Under the pieces are notes generated by a model that saw nothing but the letters and a program-made list of their open reading frames with translations, ran no database searches and was not told the origin of the DNA. This document shows, piece by piece, positions 13,141 through 21,981 of a stretch of 27,747 bases of DNA. Each line of letters begins with the position of its first letter. Position 1 is the first letter of the stretch. Made by a program: the position numbers and the translations under genes. This stretch comes from JBBRLA01 sp038231615 (lineage in GTDB: Bacteria; Myxococcota_A; Polyangia; Palsa-1104; JAEUJZ01), in NCBI GenBank assembly GCA_038231615.1, contig JBBRLA010000016.1, forward strand, positions 1-27,747, given 5' to 3'.

Positions 13141-14352
13141 CTACGTCCCCTTCACGCACAGCACCTGCTTCAGCTCCTCGACGGGTTCGACCAGGTCCGC
13201 CTGGTTCGCCATCACCTCGTCGATGGACTTGTAGGCGCCGGGAATTTCATCCACCACCGCCAGGTCCTTGCGGCACTCGACGCCGGCGGTCTGCTCGGCC
13301 AGGTCCTTCTCGGTGAAAAGCTGCCGGGCCTGGGTGCGCGACATGCGGCGGCCGGCGCCGTGGCTGCACGAGTGGAAGCTCTCGGGGTTGCCGCGCCCAC
13401 GGACGATGTAGCTGCGCGTGCCCATGGACCCGGGGATGATGCCCAGGTCGCCTTCCCGCGCCCGCACCGCGCCCTTGCGCGTCACCAGGACGTTTTCGCC
13501 GTAGTGGTGCTCCATGGACACGTAGTTGTGGTGGCAGTCGATGGTCTCGCCGGTCTGGAACGGGAAGAGCCGCCGCATCTGATCGAGCACGCTGCGCATC
13601 ATCACCTTGCGGTTCAGGCGGGCGAACTCCTGCGCCCAGAGCATGTCGTTCATGTAGTCGTCGTACTCGCGGGTCTTTTCGACCAGGTAGGACAGGTCGA
13701 GGTCGGGCAGCTCGATGAACATCTTCTTCATCAGGCCGCGGGCCACCTCGATGTGGTGCTGCGCGATCAGGTTGCCCACGCCCCGCGAGCCGGAGTGGAG
13801 CATGACCCACACCTGGTCCTTCTTCGAGATGCAGACCTCGATGAAGTGGTTGCCCGAGCCCAGGGTGCCAAGCTGCGTGGGAAACTTGCTCAGCCCACGC
13901 AGCACCTTGGCGCTGGTCCCGTCGAGGTTGCAGCGTGATTCGATGGCGCCCGCGCCGTTCACCAGGATGCCGAGGTCGGTCTCGTCCAGGGTGCAAAGCT
14001 TGGTGTCGTCGCGGTGCATGGACGCCCCGGTGGGGACCGCCGCCTCGATGAAGGATCGCAGGACCGGGAGCTGGTCGTGGAGCATTTCCGGCAGAAGAGT
14101 CGTGCGCACGGCGCTCATGCCGCAGCCCAAATCCACCCCGACGCAGGCCGGCACGATGGCGCCCCGGGTCGCGATGACGGATCCGATGGTGGAGCCCTTG
14201 CCGGCGTGGACGTCCGGCATGACCGCGACCCATTTGAAGACGAAGGGCAGGTTGCCGGTGTGGCGGAGCTGCCGCTGTGCCTGTTCATCGACCTCGCGGG
14301 ACCAGATCTTCACGGGGACACGGGAATCGCTGAGGACCTTTTGGACCGGCAT
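13141..14352 (-). CDS. rtcB: RNA-splicing ligase RtcB (3'-phosphate/5'-OH RNA ligase)
   Basis: ATG 14352 has GGAG 7 nt upstream. The 403-aa length matches bacterial RtcB. Diagnostic motifs are present in order: VMPDVHAGKGSTIGSVIAT, VGVDLGCGMSAVRT with the metal-binding Cys77, GTLGSGNHFIEV, MLHSGSRGVGN, DCHHNYVSMEHHYGENVLVTRKGAVRA, and SCSHGAGRRMSR with His331, the residue that is guanylylated during catalysis. RtcB joins RNA 3'-phosphate (or 2',3'-cyclic phosphate) ends to 5'-hydroxyl ends using GTP and Mn2+, in RNA repair. No rtcA or archease gene is beside it here. It is convergent with the selenoprotein gene, only 3 bp apart, so their 3' ends probably overlap in mRNA. Confidence 0.97.
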   Translation of the reverse strand: MPVQKVLSDSRVPVKIWSREVDEQAQRQLRHTGNLPFVFKWVAVMPDVHAGKGSTIGSVIATRGAIVPACVGVDLGCGMSAVRTTLLPEMLHDQLPVLRSFIEAAVPTGASMHRDDTKLCTLDETDLGILVNGAGAIESRCNLDGTSAKVLRGLSKFPTQLGTLGSGNHFIEVCISKKDQVWVMLHSGSRGVGNLIAQHHIEVARGLMKKMFIELPDLDLSYLVEKTREYDDYMNDMLWAQEFARLNRKVMMRSVLDQMRRLFPFQTGETIDCHHNYVSMEHHYGENVLVTRKGAVRAREGDLGIIPGSMGTRSYIVRGRGNPESFHSCSHGAGRRMSRTQARQLFTEKDLAEQTAGVECRKDLAVVDEIPGAYKSIDEVMANQADLVEPVEELKQVLCVKGT

Positions 14353-14516
14353 GGGAGGCTCCGCGTCGACACGACGCCAGGTCAAGGAAGTGTAGCAGGA
14401 AAGCCGGCCCACGGTCGAGGACCAGGGTGGTTTGCCGGGTGGCCGGGTGCCTGAAATGGCGCGGCGCGGATGGAGAAATTTTGACCCGTAAGGGAGCCGG
14501 GTTTATCGTCAAATCC

Positions 14517-16418
14517 ATGTCCATGTTCGTCGACCGCCTGATGGAAGCCCTCGCCAGCCCCTCCCTCCATCCAAGCCAGAGCGGCGACGACCTGCTGGTG
14601 GACGGGGCGAAATACCGCGCCCTGTTCATGACCGAGCTGCGCGAGCGACAACGGGTACAGGGGCTCTTGGTCAGTGAATCTCGCCGGCCCACCGAGGGGC
14701 ACGCCGCCCCGCGCGCGGCGGAGGAGGCGGCCGCCGCCTGGGTCAAGGACGGCTGGCTCGACGACTCCCTTCACGGAATCGCTGACAGCCTGATCGAGAT
14801 GGGCGTGGTCCGCGATCAAGTGCTCCTCGATCACTTCCTCCACGCGGCGGTGCTGGAACGGCTGGGGGCGCAGAACTTCCTCAGCCCGACCGACTCCATG
14901 CTCCTGCACCTTTCGGCGCGTCCGGTGTCGCTGGGCTGCGAGGAACTCGATGTGCGGCTCCTGGCCCGGCGCTACGCCTGCCAGATCGGCCTGCTGCTGT
15001 CGCAGGTGCCGGGAGGTCCCGCGGCCCTGTCCGAACTGGGCGAGACGGCGCGGCGCCTGCCCCCGGAGCTGGTGCTGCCCTTCGTGGTGACGCTGGAGGG
15101 GCTCTCTTCGTATGGCAGTGCCGATCCCTGGCGGGCGCCGCAGAAGGCCTACCACCTGCTCTACGATCGGGCAGAGGTCTCCCTGCACCGGGACGAGGCG
15201 CGGCGCATGGAGGCGGACCCCGAGGGGATGTGGCGCTTCACCAGGCTGCGCCGGTGGGCCCGGATGGGCCTGTGCGAGGCGCTCCCGGCGGCGCGGCTGC
15301 CCGAGGACTGTGAATACGCGGTGCGCTTGTCGGCCACGGGGCATCGGGCGCTGCACGAGGCATTGCGCAGCCCGGCCTCCGAGGTGGCGCTGCTGTGCGA
15401 GCAGCTTTATGCCCGTTCGCGGCAGCAGACACTGGCGGCGCTGCGCCCGCGGCAGGCGGTGCTGCGGGATGCCGGCATGGTGCTGCCGCTCTACCCGGTG
15501 GACCTGCCGCCGCCCCGGGCCACCGCGACCTTCTCCCGGGCGTTCGATAGCGCGCAGCGAAGCGAAGCGCCGTTCTCCGGTAGCGCGCAGCGAAGCGAAG
15601 CGCCGTTCTCCGGTAGTGCGCAGCGAAGCGAAGCGCCGTTCTCCGGTAGTGCGCAGCGAGGCGAAGCGCCGTTCTCCGGTAGTGCGCAGCGAAGCGAAGC
15701 GCCAGGGCACTTCACCACCCTGGATGACTTTTTCGGGCCGATCCATCTAGAACCCGAGGTTCCCCCAGCCACTCGATCGGAGATCCATTCCGATGGGCGC
15801 CCGACACTGCGCCACGGGGCCGCCGTCCCGCTGGTGGAGGTCCCGCCGCTGATCGATGTGTCGATGAATCCCGATCCCCCGCCCGAGCAGGAGGGACTGC
15901 CCGCGGTTGAGATGCGAGCGGCGAACCCGGCACAGGAGCAGGAGAGCTTCGACGTGGAGGCGCTGTGCAAGAGCGCCCTGCGGGACATGCAGGCCAGCCC
16001 GCGCTTTGCCCACGTCTCGCTCTCGCTGGCGGTGCAGCCGGGGACGCCCAAGAAGCGGCTCTGTCTGGTCCAGGGACGCCGGCCCCTGCGCATCCTTCTG
16101 GCGGAGCTGCTGACAGCCGCCGCCGCCGCCGTGTCCTCCCAGACCCTGCCGCGGGTGCTGCTGGAACTGTCCGCCTCCGAGTCGGAACTGTCCCTGTGGC
16201 TGCACGACAACGGACCGGGCATCCCGATCAGCCAGCGCCCGCTGGTCTTCGTCGATCGCCTGCCCCACGGCGAGCCGCCGCCGCGCTACCTTCTGGGCGC
16301 GGTGCGCCGGGTGGTCGAGGAGCACTTCCGCGGGCGCATCGAGATCGCCGCCCCCAGGCTGGGGGGCGCCAGCTTCCGTCTCTCCTTCCCGCGCCACGCG
16401 GCCCAGAAGGCCGCCTGA
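14517..16418 (+). CDS. Orphan GHKL/histidine-kinase-type ATPase protein with coding tandem repeats
   Basis: The 633-aa product is counted from ATG 14517. There is no strong ribosome binding site; in-frame starts at 14481 (TTG) and 14523 are alternatives. Residues 1-320 are helical and Arg/Glu/Leu-rich, without a family I can name. Residues 345-396 are an 11-residue tandem repeat (SAQRSEAPFSG). A Pro-rich linker follows to about 480. The C-terminal 140 residues form a HATPase_c fold: LRILLAELLTAAAAAV at the N-box position (the usual metal-binding Asn is not obvious), LSLWLHDNGPGIP (G1 box, 564-570), then GAVRRVVEEHFRGRIEIA and GASFRLSFPR. No phospho-accepting His (H-box) or sensor domain is evident, so it is unlikely to be a standard histidine kinase. 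It may be a degenerate or partner-type kinase. The gene ends 43 bp from the convergent GH92 gene. Confidence 0.75.
   Translation: MSMFVDRLMEALASPSLHPSQSGDDLLVDGAKYRALFMTELRERQRVQGLLVSESRRPTEGHAAPRAAEEAAAAWVKDGWLDDSLHGIADSLIEMGVVRDQVLLDHFLHAAVLERLGAQNFLSPTDSMLLHLSARPVSLGCEELDVRLLARRYACQIGLLLSQVPGGPAALSELGETARRLPPELVLPFVVTLEGLSSYGSADPWRAPQKAYHLLYDRAEVSLHRDEARRMEADPEGMWRFTRLRRWARMGLCEALPAARLPEDCEYAVRLSATGHRALHEALRSPASEVALLCEQLYARSRQQTLAALRPRQAVLRDAGMVLPLYPVDLPPPRATATFSRAFDSAQRSEAPFSGSAQRSEAPFSGSAQRSEAPFSGSAQRGEAPFSGSAQRSEAPGHFTTLDDFFGPIHLEPEVPPATRSEIHSDGRPTLRHGAAVPLVEVPPLIDVSMNPDPPPEQEGLPAVEMRAANPAQEQESFDVEALCKSALRDMQASPRFAHVSLSLAVQPGTPKKRLCLVQGRRPLRILLAELLTAAAAAVSSQTLPRVLLELSASESELSLWLHDNGPGIPISQRPLVFVDRLPHGEPPPRYLLGAVRRVVEEHFRGRIEIAAPRLGGASFRLSFPRHAAQKAA
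15549..15703 (+). repeat. 33-bp in-frame tandem repeat (4.7 copies) within the HATPase gene
   Basis: Units start at 15549, 15582, 15615 and 15648, with a partial fifth from 15681. Each reads AG(C/T)GCGCAGCGA(A/G)GCGAAG followed by CGCCGTTCTCCGGT and encodes SAQRSEAPFSG; unit 4 has Gly for the second Ser. Near-identity at the DNA level, including synonymous sites, points to recent expansion. The unit length is divisible by three, so copy-number change keeps the frame. Confidence 0.95.
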
Positions 16419-16461
16419 AAAATATTTCCTCGAAGCAACGTTGGGCGCCGAAGCCCGAAGC

Positions 16462-18762
16462 TCAGGGGGTCTGTCCCCACGAGCTGGGCAGGGGCCCCAT
16501 GACCATGTGCAGGGTGTGTCCCGCCTGAAGGTCCTTGTGGATAAGGATCGGCCGGGTCAGCGGGACGCCATCCAGGTCCGCCGATTGCACATAGGCATTT
16601 TCCGCCGCTGCGCCGTCGGCCGCGATAGTGAACACGCCCCCCGGCACGCGAAGCTGCACCCGTGAGAAAAGCGGCGACCCGATGGCGTACTGGTCCGAGC
16701 CAACGAGCGGATAGATCCCGAGTGCACTGAACACCGCCCAGGCCGACATGGTGCCGCCATCGTCATTGCCCGGGAGGCCGTCCGCCGCCGCGCTGAAGTG
16801 GGTCAGAAGCGCCCAGCGCGCCCACTGCTGCGTCAGGTCGGGACGCCCGGCCTGGGCGAAGAGATACGCCGCGTGGATGTCCGGCTCGTTGCCCGGCCAG
16901 TAATAGGGTGCCTGAAGGCTGGCCGTCAGCGCCTTGGGATCGAGGGTGTCGAAGTAGTCCTTCGACTGGCTAAAGAACGAGGTCAACTGATCGAGGTAGG
17001 GGCCGCTGCCGCCGAAGAGCGTCTTCATCCCGTCCACGTCGTACGACGGCATCCACAGGCTCTGCCAGGCGTTGGCCTCCACGTAGTCCGGGCACGAGCA
17101 CAGCGGCTCGAAGTGGCTGGCAGTGAAGCTGCCATCGGCATGCCGCCCGCGCAAGAACCCGCTGCCCGGGTCGAAAAGCTTGCGATAGCCCAGCGAGTGC
17201 GCGCGCAGGGTGTTGGCGTCATCGGTCTCGCCCAGGGCAGCGGCCAGGTTCGAGAGGGCGAAGTCCTCCCTGCCGTACTCCGTGGTCAGCGACACAGTGC
17301 CCGTGTCGTCCGCGGTGACGTAGCCCATCTTCATGTAGGGCACTACCTGCTCCCGCCCGCCCCGGCCCCCAGCCGGGGTCACCGCATCGAGCGCCGCTCC
17401 GCGCAACACGGAATAGGCGCCCTGGGCGTCGAAGTCCCGCACGCCCTTCAGGTAGGCGTCGGCCACGACGATCTCGGCGTTGGCGCCGATCATGCTGCCG
17501 CCGTCCCCGCCAGCCAGGGGCCACTTGGGGAAATGCCCGGTCTCCCGGGCCATCTCGTGAAGCGAGCGCACGGCGTCCCGGGCCTGCTCGGGGGCCAGCA
17601 AACTGTAAAGGGGGTGCAGGGTGCGGTAGGTGTCCCACAGGGACAGGTCGGACATGAATCGGTAGCCGTCCGCCTGGTGGATCATGCCGTCGTGGCCGTG
17701 GAAGCTGCCGTCGGCGTCGGTCTGGATGGTCGGCATGAGGAAGGCGTGATAGAGCCCGGTGTAGAAGATGCGCCGCTGCTCCTCGGTCCCTCCCTCGACC
17801 CGGGCGGCGCTCAGCAGGGCGTCCCAGGCCGCCGCGGTCTGCTTGTGGGTGGCGTCGAAGGCCCAGTCGGGCATCTCGGCGGCCAGGTTGGCCGCGGCAT
17901 GATCGATGGAGACCAGCGAGAGCCCCACCTGCACCTCGATGGTGGGGGCGCCTTCGATGGCGTCAAAGGCCAGGGCCGCGCCCACCCCCGTCCCCGACGC
18001 CCGCTGTCCATCAGCCGGGGCCACGCCCGCGGACCACACGAGCTGCTTGCTGAAGGGCTGCCTGGTGCGAATGGCGAAAAAGAGGTCATGCCCGCCATAG
18101 CGCCGGGACATCCCGCCGTTGCTGTGCAGGTGGCCGCTCAGGCTGTGCTGGTCCGGTGACACCACCACCTCGGCATCGCTGACGGTGCCGCCTTCCAGAT
18201 GGTGATCCAGGTCCAAAATCAGGTAGCGGGCACCCGCCTTCCCCCCTGGGCCGAAAGAGTAGCGGTGGTGCGCCGCCCGCGTTGTGGCGGTAAGCTCGGC
18301 CCGGATATTCCCCCGGGTGAGCGTCACGGCGTAGTACCCCGGCGACGCGGTCTCGCTGGCCTTGTCGAAGGGGGACTGGTAGCCCGAAGGGACGGTGCGG
18401 CTCGCGTCGAAGTCATCGCTGGGCATCAGGGTCAGGATGCCGTAGTCGGCGATGCCCGTGCCGTGCGTGTGCATATGGGAAAATCCCTGCACGGCATTGT
18501 CGCCATACCAGTAGCCCGCGTAGTGCAGGAAGCCGCCGGTGCCATAGGGCCCGCTGGTGTCCGGCCCGACCTTGGCCATCCCGTTGGGGGCGACGGCACC
18601 GGGAAACGACGCGGCGGCATGGAAGCCGAAGCCGCCGGTGCCGATGAACGGCGACACGTAGGCGGTCGGCTGGTCCACCGGGGGCAGGGGTGGGACCCCT
18701 TCGGGTGGCGTGACCGGATCCGAGCAAGCGGCGAGGAAAATGAAGGCACAGCATGCGCGCAT
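16462..18762 (-). CDS. GH92 family alpha-mannosidase, lipoprotein
   Basis: The 766-aa product starts at ATG 18762 with the leader MRACCAFIFLAACSDP (lipobox LAAC, Cys13). An upstream in-frame start at 18807 would lengthen the signal; neither has a clear ribosome binding site. GH92 features run throughout: YVSPFIGTGGFGFHAAASFPGAVAPNGMAKVGPDT, GFSHMHTHGTG, the RIFYTGLYHAFLMPTI segment, SLWDTYRTLHPLYSLL, DYVEANAWQSLWMPSYD with the probable catalytic acid Glu562, YYWPGNEPDIHAAYLF, and GLPGNDDGGTMSAWAVFSALGIYP with the base aspartates (665-670). GH92 enzymes are Ca2+-dependent, inverting exo-alpha-mannosidases acting on mannan or N-glycan-like chains, usually outside the cytoplasm. The gene is divergent from the DUF1549 gene and convergent with the HATPase gene. 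It is far from the GH-A gene, so they are not one locus. Confidence 0.95.
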   Translation of the reverse strand: MRACCAFIFLAACSDPVTPPEGVPPLPPVDQPTAYVSPFIGTGGFGFHAAASFPGAVAPNGMAKVGPDTSGPYGTGGFLHYAGYWYGDNAVQGFSHMHTHGTGIADYGILTLMPSDDFDASRTVPSGYQSPFDKASETASPGYYAVTLTRGNIRAELTATTRAAHHRYSFGPGGKAGARYLILDLDHHLEGGTVSDAEVVVSPDQHSLSGHLHSNGGMSRRYGGHDLFFAIRTRQPFSKQLVWSAGVAPADGQRASGTGVGAALAFDAIEGAPTIEVQVGLSLVSIDHAAANLAAEMPDWAFDATHKQTAAAWDALLSAARVEGGTEEQRRIFYTGLYHAFLMPTIQTDADGSFHGHDGMIHQADGYRFMSDLSLWDTYRTLHPLYSLLAPEQARDAVRSLHEMARETGHFPKWPLAGGDGGSMIGANAEIVVADAYLKGVRDFDAQGAYSVLRGAALDAVTPAGGRGGREQVVPYMKMGYVTADDTGTVSLTTEYGREDFALSNLAAALGETDDANTLRAHSLGYRKLFDPGSGFLRGRHADGSFTASHFEPLCSCPDYVEANAWQSLWMPSYDVDGMKTLFGGSGPYLDQLTSFFSQSKDYFDTLDPKALTASLQAPYYWPGNEPDIHAAYLFAQAGRPDLTQQWARWALLTHFSAAADGLPGNDDGGTMSAWAVFSALGIYPLVGSDQYAIGSPLFSRVQLRVPGGVFTIAADGAAAENAYVQSADLDGVPLTRPILIHKDLQAGHTLHMVMGPLPSSWGQTP

Positions 18763-18833
18763 GGGGGGAAAGCATAGGGACGTCGGATGATTGCGGTCAA
18801 GCGCCACCTGGCCACCAGGGCTTTTCCTTGAGA

Positions 18834-18845
18834 GGAAATATTTCC
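18834..18845. promoter_or_regulatory. Palindrome in the divergent promoter gap (possible operator)
   Basis: GGAAATATTTCC is a perfect 12-bp palindrome in the 109-bp gap between the divergent GH92 (start 18762) and DUF1549 (start 18872) genes. It is the only AT-rich stretch there. It could be an operator or part of a promoter for either gene; no regulator gene is adjacent. Confidence 0.3.
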
Positions 18846-18871
18846 CCGGCGCCTTCGTCTACACTGGGACC

Positions 18872-20653
18872 ATGGCCCCCCGCCCCTTAGCCGTCCTGTG
18901 CTGGATCCTGGTGTCGGCGCCCGCGCTGGCCACCGCGGCAGCCGCGACCCGGGCCGCCGCACCCTCAGCCCAAAGAGTCAGGCCGGCCCCGACGCCACCG
19001 CTGCCCCAGTCCATCGACAGCGCCGGCATCGACAACCAGATCGCCGCTGCCTGGCGCCGACACAACCTTTCTCCGTCTCACCCTGCTGACGACGCCACCT
19101 TCCTGCGCCGCGCCACCCTGGACCTCACCGGCATCATCCCCACCCTCGACGCGGTGCGCGCGTTTTTGGCCGATCGGTCCCGGGACAAGCGCGCCCGTCT
19201 GGTCGACTCTCTCCTGGAAAGCCCGCGCTATGCCCAGCACTTCACCGATTACTGGGAGGCGATCCTCTTCGGCCGCTCCACCCGCCGCCAGGAGATCGAT
19301 CGAGACAGCTTCCGCGAATGGTTCGCCGGGCGCCTCGGACAGAACCAGGGCTGGGACAAGCTGGTCTTTGACCTGGTCACGGCAAAAGGGGTGAACAGCC
19401 GCGGACGGCCCGACCAGCCGCCGCTCCCCGACGAGGTCGCCAGCACGATCAACCCACCGGTGAACTTCCTGCTGCTTTATGACCGCAACCCCCAGGACCT
19501 GGGCGGATCGGTGTCCCGCGAGCTGCTCGGCGTGCAGATCCAGTGCGCCCAGTGCCACAACCACCCCACCGAAGGCTGGACCCAGGACGACTTCCGCCGC
19601 TTCGTGGCCAGCTTCGCCCGGTTGCGCAACAAGCCGCTCGATGACGGCAAGGTCATGGGCATCCGCCGCATCGAGGTCAGCGACGCACCCAAACCACAAG
19701 GCGGAGGCAAGGGCGACCCCGAACGAGAGGCCATCTCCAAGGCCCGCCCCGCCGCCCTGGATGGGACAGAGCTGAATCAGAACGACCCCCGCCGCGCCCT
19801 GGGCACCTGGATGGTCTCGCCCAAAAACCCTTGGTTTGCCCGCGAGCTGGTCAACCGCTACTTCGCCTACTTCATCGGCCGCGGCTTCTCCGAGCCCATC
19901 GACGACCTGCGCCCCTCGAACCCGGTGGTTATGCCGCGGCTCCTGGATGCCCTGGCGGGGGACTTCGCCAGCCATGGCTTCGACATCAAGCGCCTTTTGC
20001 GTCAGCTCTGCAAGACCCAGGTGTACCAGCTTTCGTCGGGGCCATCCCGGGGCAAGGACCTGGAGAACAAGCTCTGGGCCCGCCACCCGCTGCGGCCCAT
20101 GGCGCCGCTGGAACTGCTCGACTCGGTCGTGGCCGCCACCGATCTCCAGGCGGCCCTGGCCAAGGTGGCGCCGACCAGCGACCGCCTCGGGCAGATCCGC
20201 GCCCAGCTGGAAAAGACCGTCTCCTTCGTCTTCGACCTGGACGAGGAGCTGGCCCCGATGGGCTTCGAGGGCACGGTGCAGCAGATGCTGCTCCTGATGA
20301 ACGGCTCGCTCATCAACACCGGCGCCGGGGCCATCCCGGATGCCGCCCTGGCCGCCCTGCTGAAACAGCCCGGCGGCGACCGCGAGAAGATCGAGGTGCT
20401 CTACCTGCGCACCCTCTCGCGCAGGCCGACCCCCGAGGAGCTTGACCACTTCGACGCCTTCCTCATTTCCCCGCGGGAGCTGTCCAAGGGACAGGGCAAA
20501 CCCCCCACTGGCGGCGGCGGGGGCCTTTTGCCCGATCCCCTGCGCGGCCTTTATGGAAAGCTCAAGCCACAAAATCAAACGCCCAGGCAGCAGGCCTACG
20601 AGGACCTCTTCTGGGCGCTGCTCAATTCGAGTGAGTTCATCTTCCGCCACTAG
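18872..20653 (+). CDS. DUF1549/DUF1553 domain protein (planctomycete-type), exported
   Basis: ATG 18872, with a weak GGGA before it, gives 593 aa starting with a Sec signal peptide (PLAVLCWILVSAPALATAAA). DUF1549 spans about 50-235: IDNQIAAAWRRHNLSPSHPADDATFLRRATLDLTG, SPRYAQHFTDYWEAILFGR and LLGVQIQCAQCHNHPTEGWTQDDF, with a CxxCH haem-like motif at 225-229. DUF1553 occupies about 320-590: GTWMVSPKNPWFARELVNRYFAYFIGRGF, RLLRQLCKTQVYQLSS, PLRPMAPLELLDSVVAAT and EDLFWALLNSSEFIFRH. Such proteins almost always come with a DUF1501 gene directly downstream, as here (12 bp gap). Their biochemical role is not established; an extracytoplasmic role in polysaccharide processing has been proposed. In planctomycetes an extra cytochrome domain (PSCyt1) usually comes first; it is absent here. 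Confidence 0.93.
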   Translation: MAPRPLAVLCWILVSAPALATAAAATRAAAPSAQRVRPAPTPPLPQSIDSAGIDNQIAAAWRRHNLSPSHPADDATFLRRATLDLTGIIPTLDAVRAFLADRSRDKRARLVDSLLESPRYAQHFTDYWEAILFGRSTRRQEIDRDSFREWFAGRLGQNQGWDKLVFDLVTAKGVNSRGRPDQPPLPDEVASTINPPVNFLLLYDRNPQDLGGSVSRELLGVQIQCAQCHNHPTEGWTQDDFRRFVASFARLRNKPLDDGKVMGIRRIEVSDAPKPQGGGKGDPEREAISKARPAALDGTELNQNDPRRALGTWMVSPKNPWFARELVNRYFAYFIGRGFSEPIDDLRPSNPVVMPRLLDALAGDFASHGFDIKRLLRQLCKTQVYQLSSGPSRGKDLENKLWARHPLRPMAPLELLDSVVAATDLQAALAKVAPTSDRLGQIRAQLEKTVSFVFDLDEELAPMGFEGTVQQMLLLMNGSLINTGAGAIPDAALAALLKQPGGDREKIEVLYLRTLSRRPTPEELDHFDAFLISPRELSKGQGKPPTGGGGGLLPDPLRGLYGKLKPQNQTPRQQAYEDLFWALLNSSEFIFRH

Positions 20654-20665
20654 AGAGGAACCCCC

Positions 20666-21976
20666 ATGAGCCGCTTGCCGCCCATCTCTGGCATTTCTGG
20701 AACCTCTGGCATCGACCGCCGCAGCTTCCTGGACGTGGGCCTGCGCGTGGGATCGTCGGCTCTGCTCGGGGCGCTCTCCGCCCGCTGGCTGACCGGCAGC
20801 GCCCACGCCAAGGCATCACCAGCAGGCGCGGGCGCGCGGGCACAGGCGTGCATCGTCCTTTGGCTCAACGGCGGCCCCAGTCATCTGGACACCTTCGACC
20901 CCAAGCCCGGGACCGCCACCGGCGGCCCATTCAAGGCCATCTCGACTAAAATCAAGGGCGTCTCATTGTGCGAGCACCTGCCCGGCCTGGCGGAGCAGGC
21001 ACAGCACCTGGCGGTGATCCGCGGCCTGACCAGCAAGGAGGGCAACCACCAGCGGGCGCAGTTCCTGCTGCACACCGGCTACTCACCCAATCCCACCGTC
21101 GATCACCCCGGCCTCGGAAGCTGGATCAGCGAGGAGCTGGCCGACCCCGCCTTCGCCCTGCCGAGCTTCGTCACCATCAAGGGCCCGAGCATCGGCGCCG
21201 GCTTCCTCGGGGTGCAGCACGGTCCCTTCGTGGTACAGGAGCCGGGCAAGCCGCCGGAGAACACCAACTACCCGCGGGAAGTGGACTTCGTGCGCTTCTT
21301 GCGGCGCAAGTCGGCGCTGGCCTATCTGGAGACGCACTTTCAGGGAGAGACCGCCGACCTGAAGGTGAAGGAACGACAGACGGTGGCCGACAAGGCGGTG
21401 CGGATGATGTACGCGCCCAAGCTCAAGGCCTTCGAACTGGCCGATGAGCCCGACGCCCTGCGGGCGGCCTATGGCGACAACGACTTCGGCAAGGGGTGCC
21501 TGCTGGCGCGGCGGCTGGTGCAGGCCGGGGTGAAATATGTCGAGGTGGTGCTGGACGGCTGGGACACCCACAAGGACAACTTCGAAAAAACCACGGCGCT
21601 GATGCGCACCCTCGACCCGGCGATGTCGACCCTTTTGCGCGACCTGGACGAGCGGAAGATGCTGCACAGCACTCTGATCCTGTGCATGGGGGAGTTCGGA
21701 CGGACCCCGCAGATCAACCCCAACGACGGACGGGATCACTACCCGCAGGCCTTCTCCGCGCTTTTGGCGGGGGGCGGCGTGCGCGGCGGCATCGTCTATG
21801 GGCAGACCGACGCGGAGGGCAGGAACGTGGTGGAGAAGCCGGTCAAGGTGCCGGACCTCTTCGCCACCGCCACCACCCTGCTCGGCATCGATCCCGACAA
21901 GGAGTTCTCCACCCCTCTCGGCCGCCCGGTCACCATCACCGACAATGGGCAGCCGATCCCCGAGTTGATGATGTAG
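20666..21976 (+). CDS. DUF1501 family protein (sulfatase-like fold), Tat-exported
   Basis: ATG 20666 follows AGAGGA at about 7 nt, 12 bp after the DUF1549/1553 stop, so the two form an operon. The 436-aa product has a twin-arginine signal (GIDRRSFLDVGLRVGSSALLGAL, Arg18-Arg19), implying folded export. DUF1501 hallmarks follow: IVLWLNGGPSHLDTFDPKP, LPGLAEQAQHLAVIRGLTSKEGNHQRAQFLLHTGY, FLGVQHGPFVV, VEVVLDGWDTHKDNF, LILCMGEFGRTPQINPNDGRDHYP (342-361) and PDLFATATTLLGIDPDKEF. The fold is related to alkaline phosphatase/sulfatase enzymes, with Asp/His residues that could bind metal. The substrate is unknown. It ends 5 bp from the convergent kinase gene. Confidence 0.95.
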   Translation: MSRLPPISGISGTSGIDRRSFLDVGLRVGSSALLGALSARWLTGSAHAKASPAGAGARAQACIVLWLNGGPSHLDTFDPKPGTATGGPFKAISTKIKGVSLCEHLPGLAEQAQHLAVIRGLTSKEGNHQRAQFLLHTGYSPNPTVDHPGLGSWISEELADPAFALPSFVTIKGPSIGAGFLGVQHGPFVVQEPGKPPENTNYPREVDFVRFLRRKSALAYLETHFQGETADLKVKERQTVADKAVRMMYAPKLKAFELADEPDALRAAYGDNDFGKGCLLARRLVQAGVKYVEVVLDGWDTHKDNFEKTTALMRTLDPAMSTLLRDLDERKMLHSTLILCMGEFGRTPQINPNDGRDHYPQAFSALLAGGGVRGGIVYGQTDAEGRNVVEKPVKVPDLFATATTLLGIDPDKEFSTPLGRPVTITDNGQPIPELMM

Positions 21977-21981
21977 GCCCC

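Noticed and set aside
14382..15746. Long minus-strand frame opposite the HATPase gene
   Set aside because: Antisense shadow: Arg/Gln/His-rich, and its repeats are the reverse reading of the 33-bp coding repeat.
16441..16447. Isolated GTTGGGC box, as in attC R'
   Set aside because: No matching RYYYAAC partner or inner palindrome at 60-130 bp. Chance match at a convergent gene end.
18965..20806. Long minus-strand frame (about 600 codons) opposite the DUF1549 gene
   Set aside because: High GC opens antisense frames. It has no domain motifs, whereas the plus-strand gene matches DUF1549/DUF1553 throughout.
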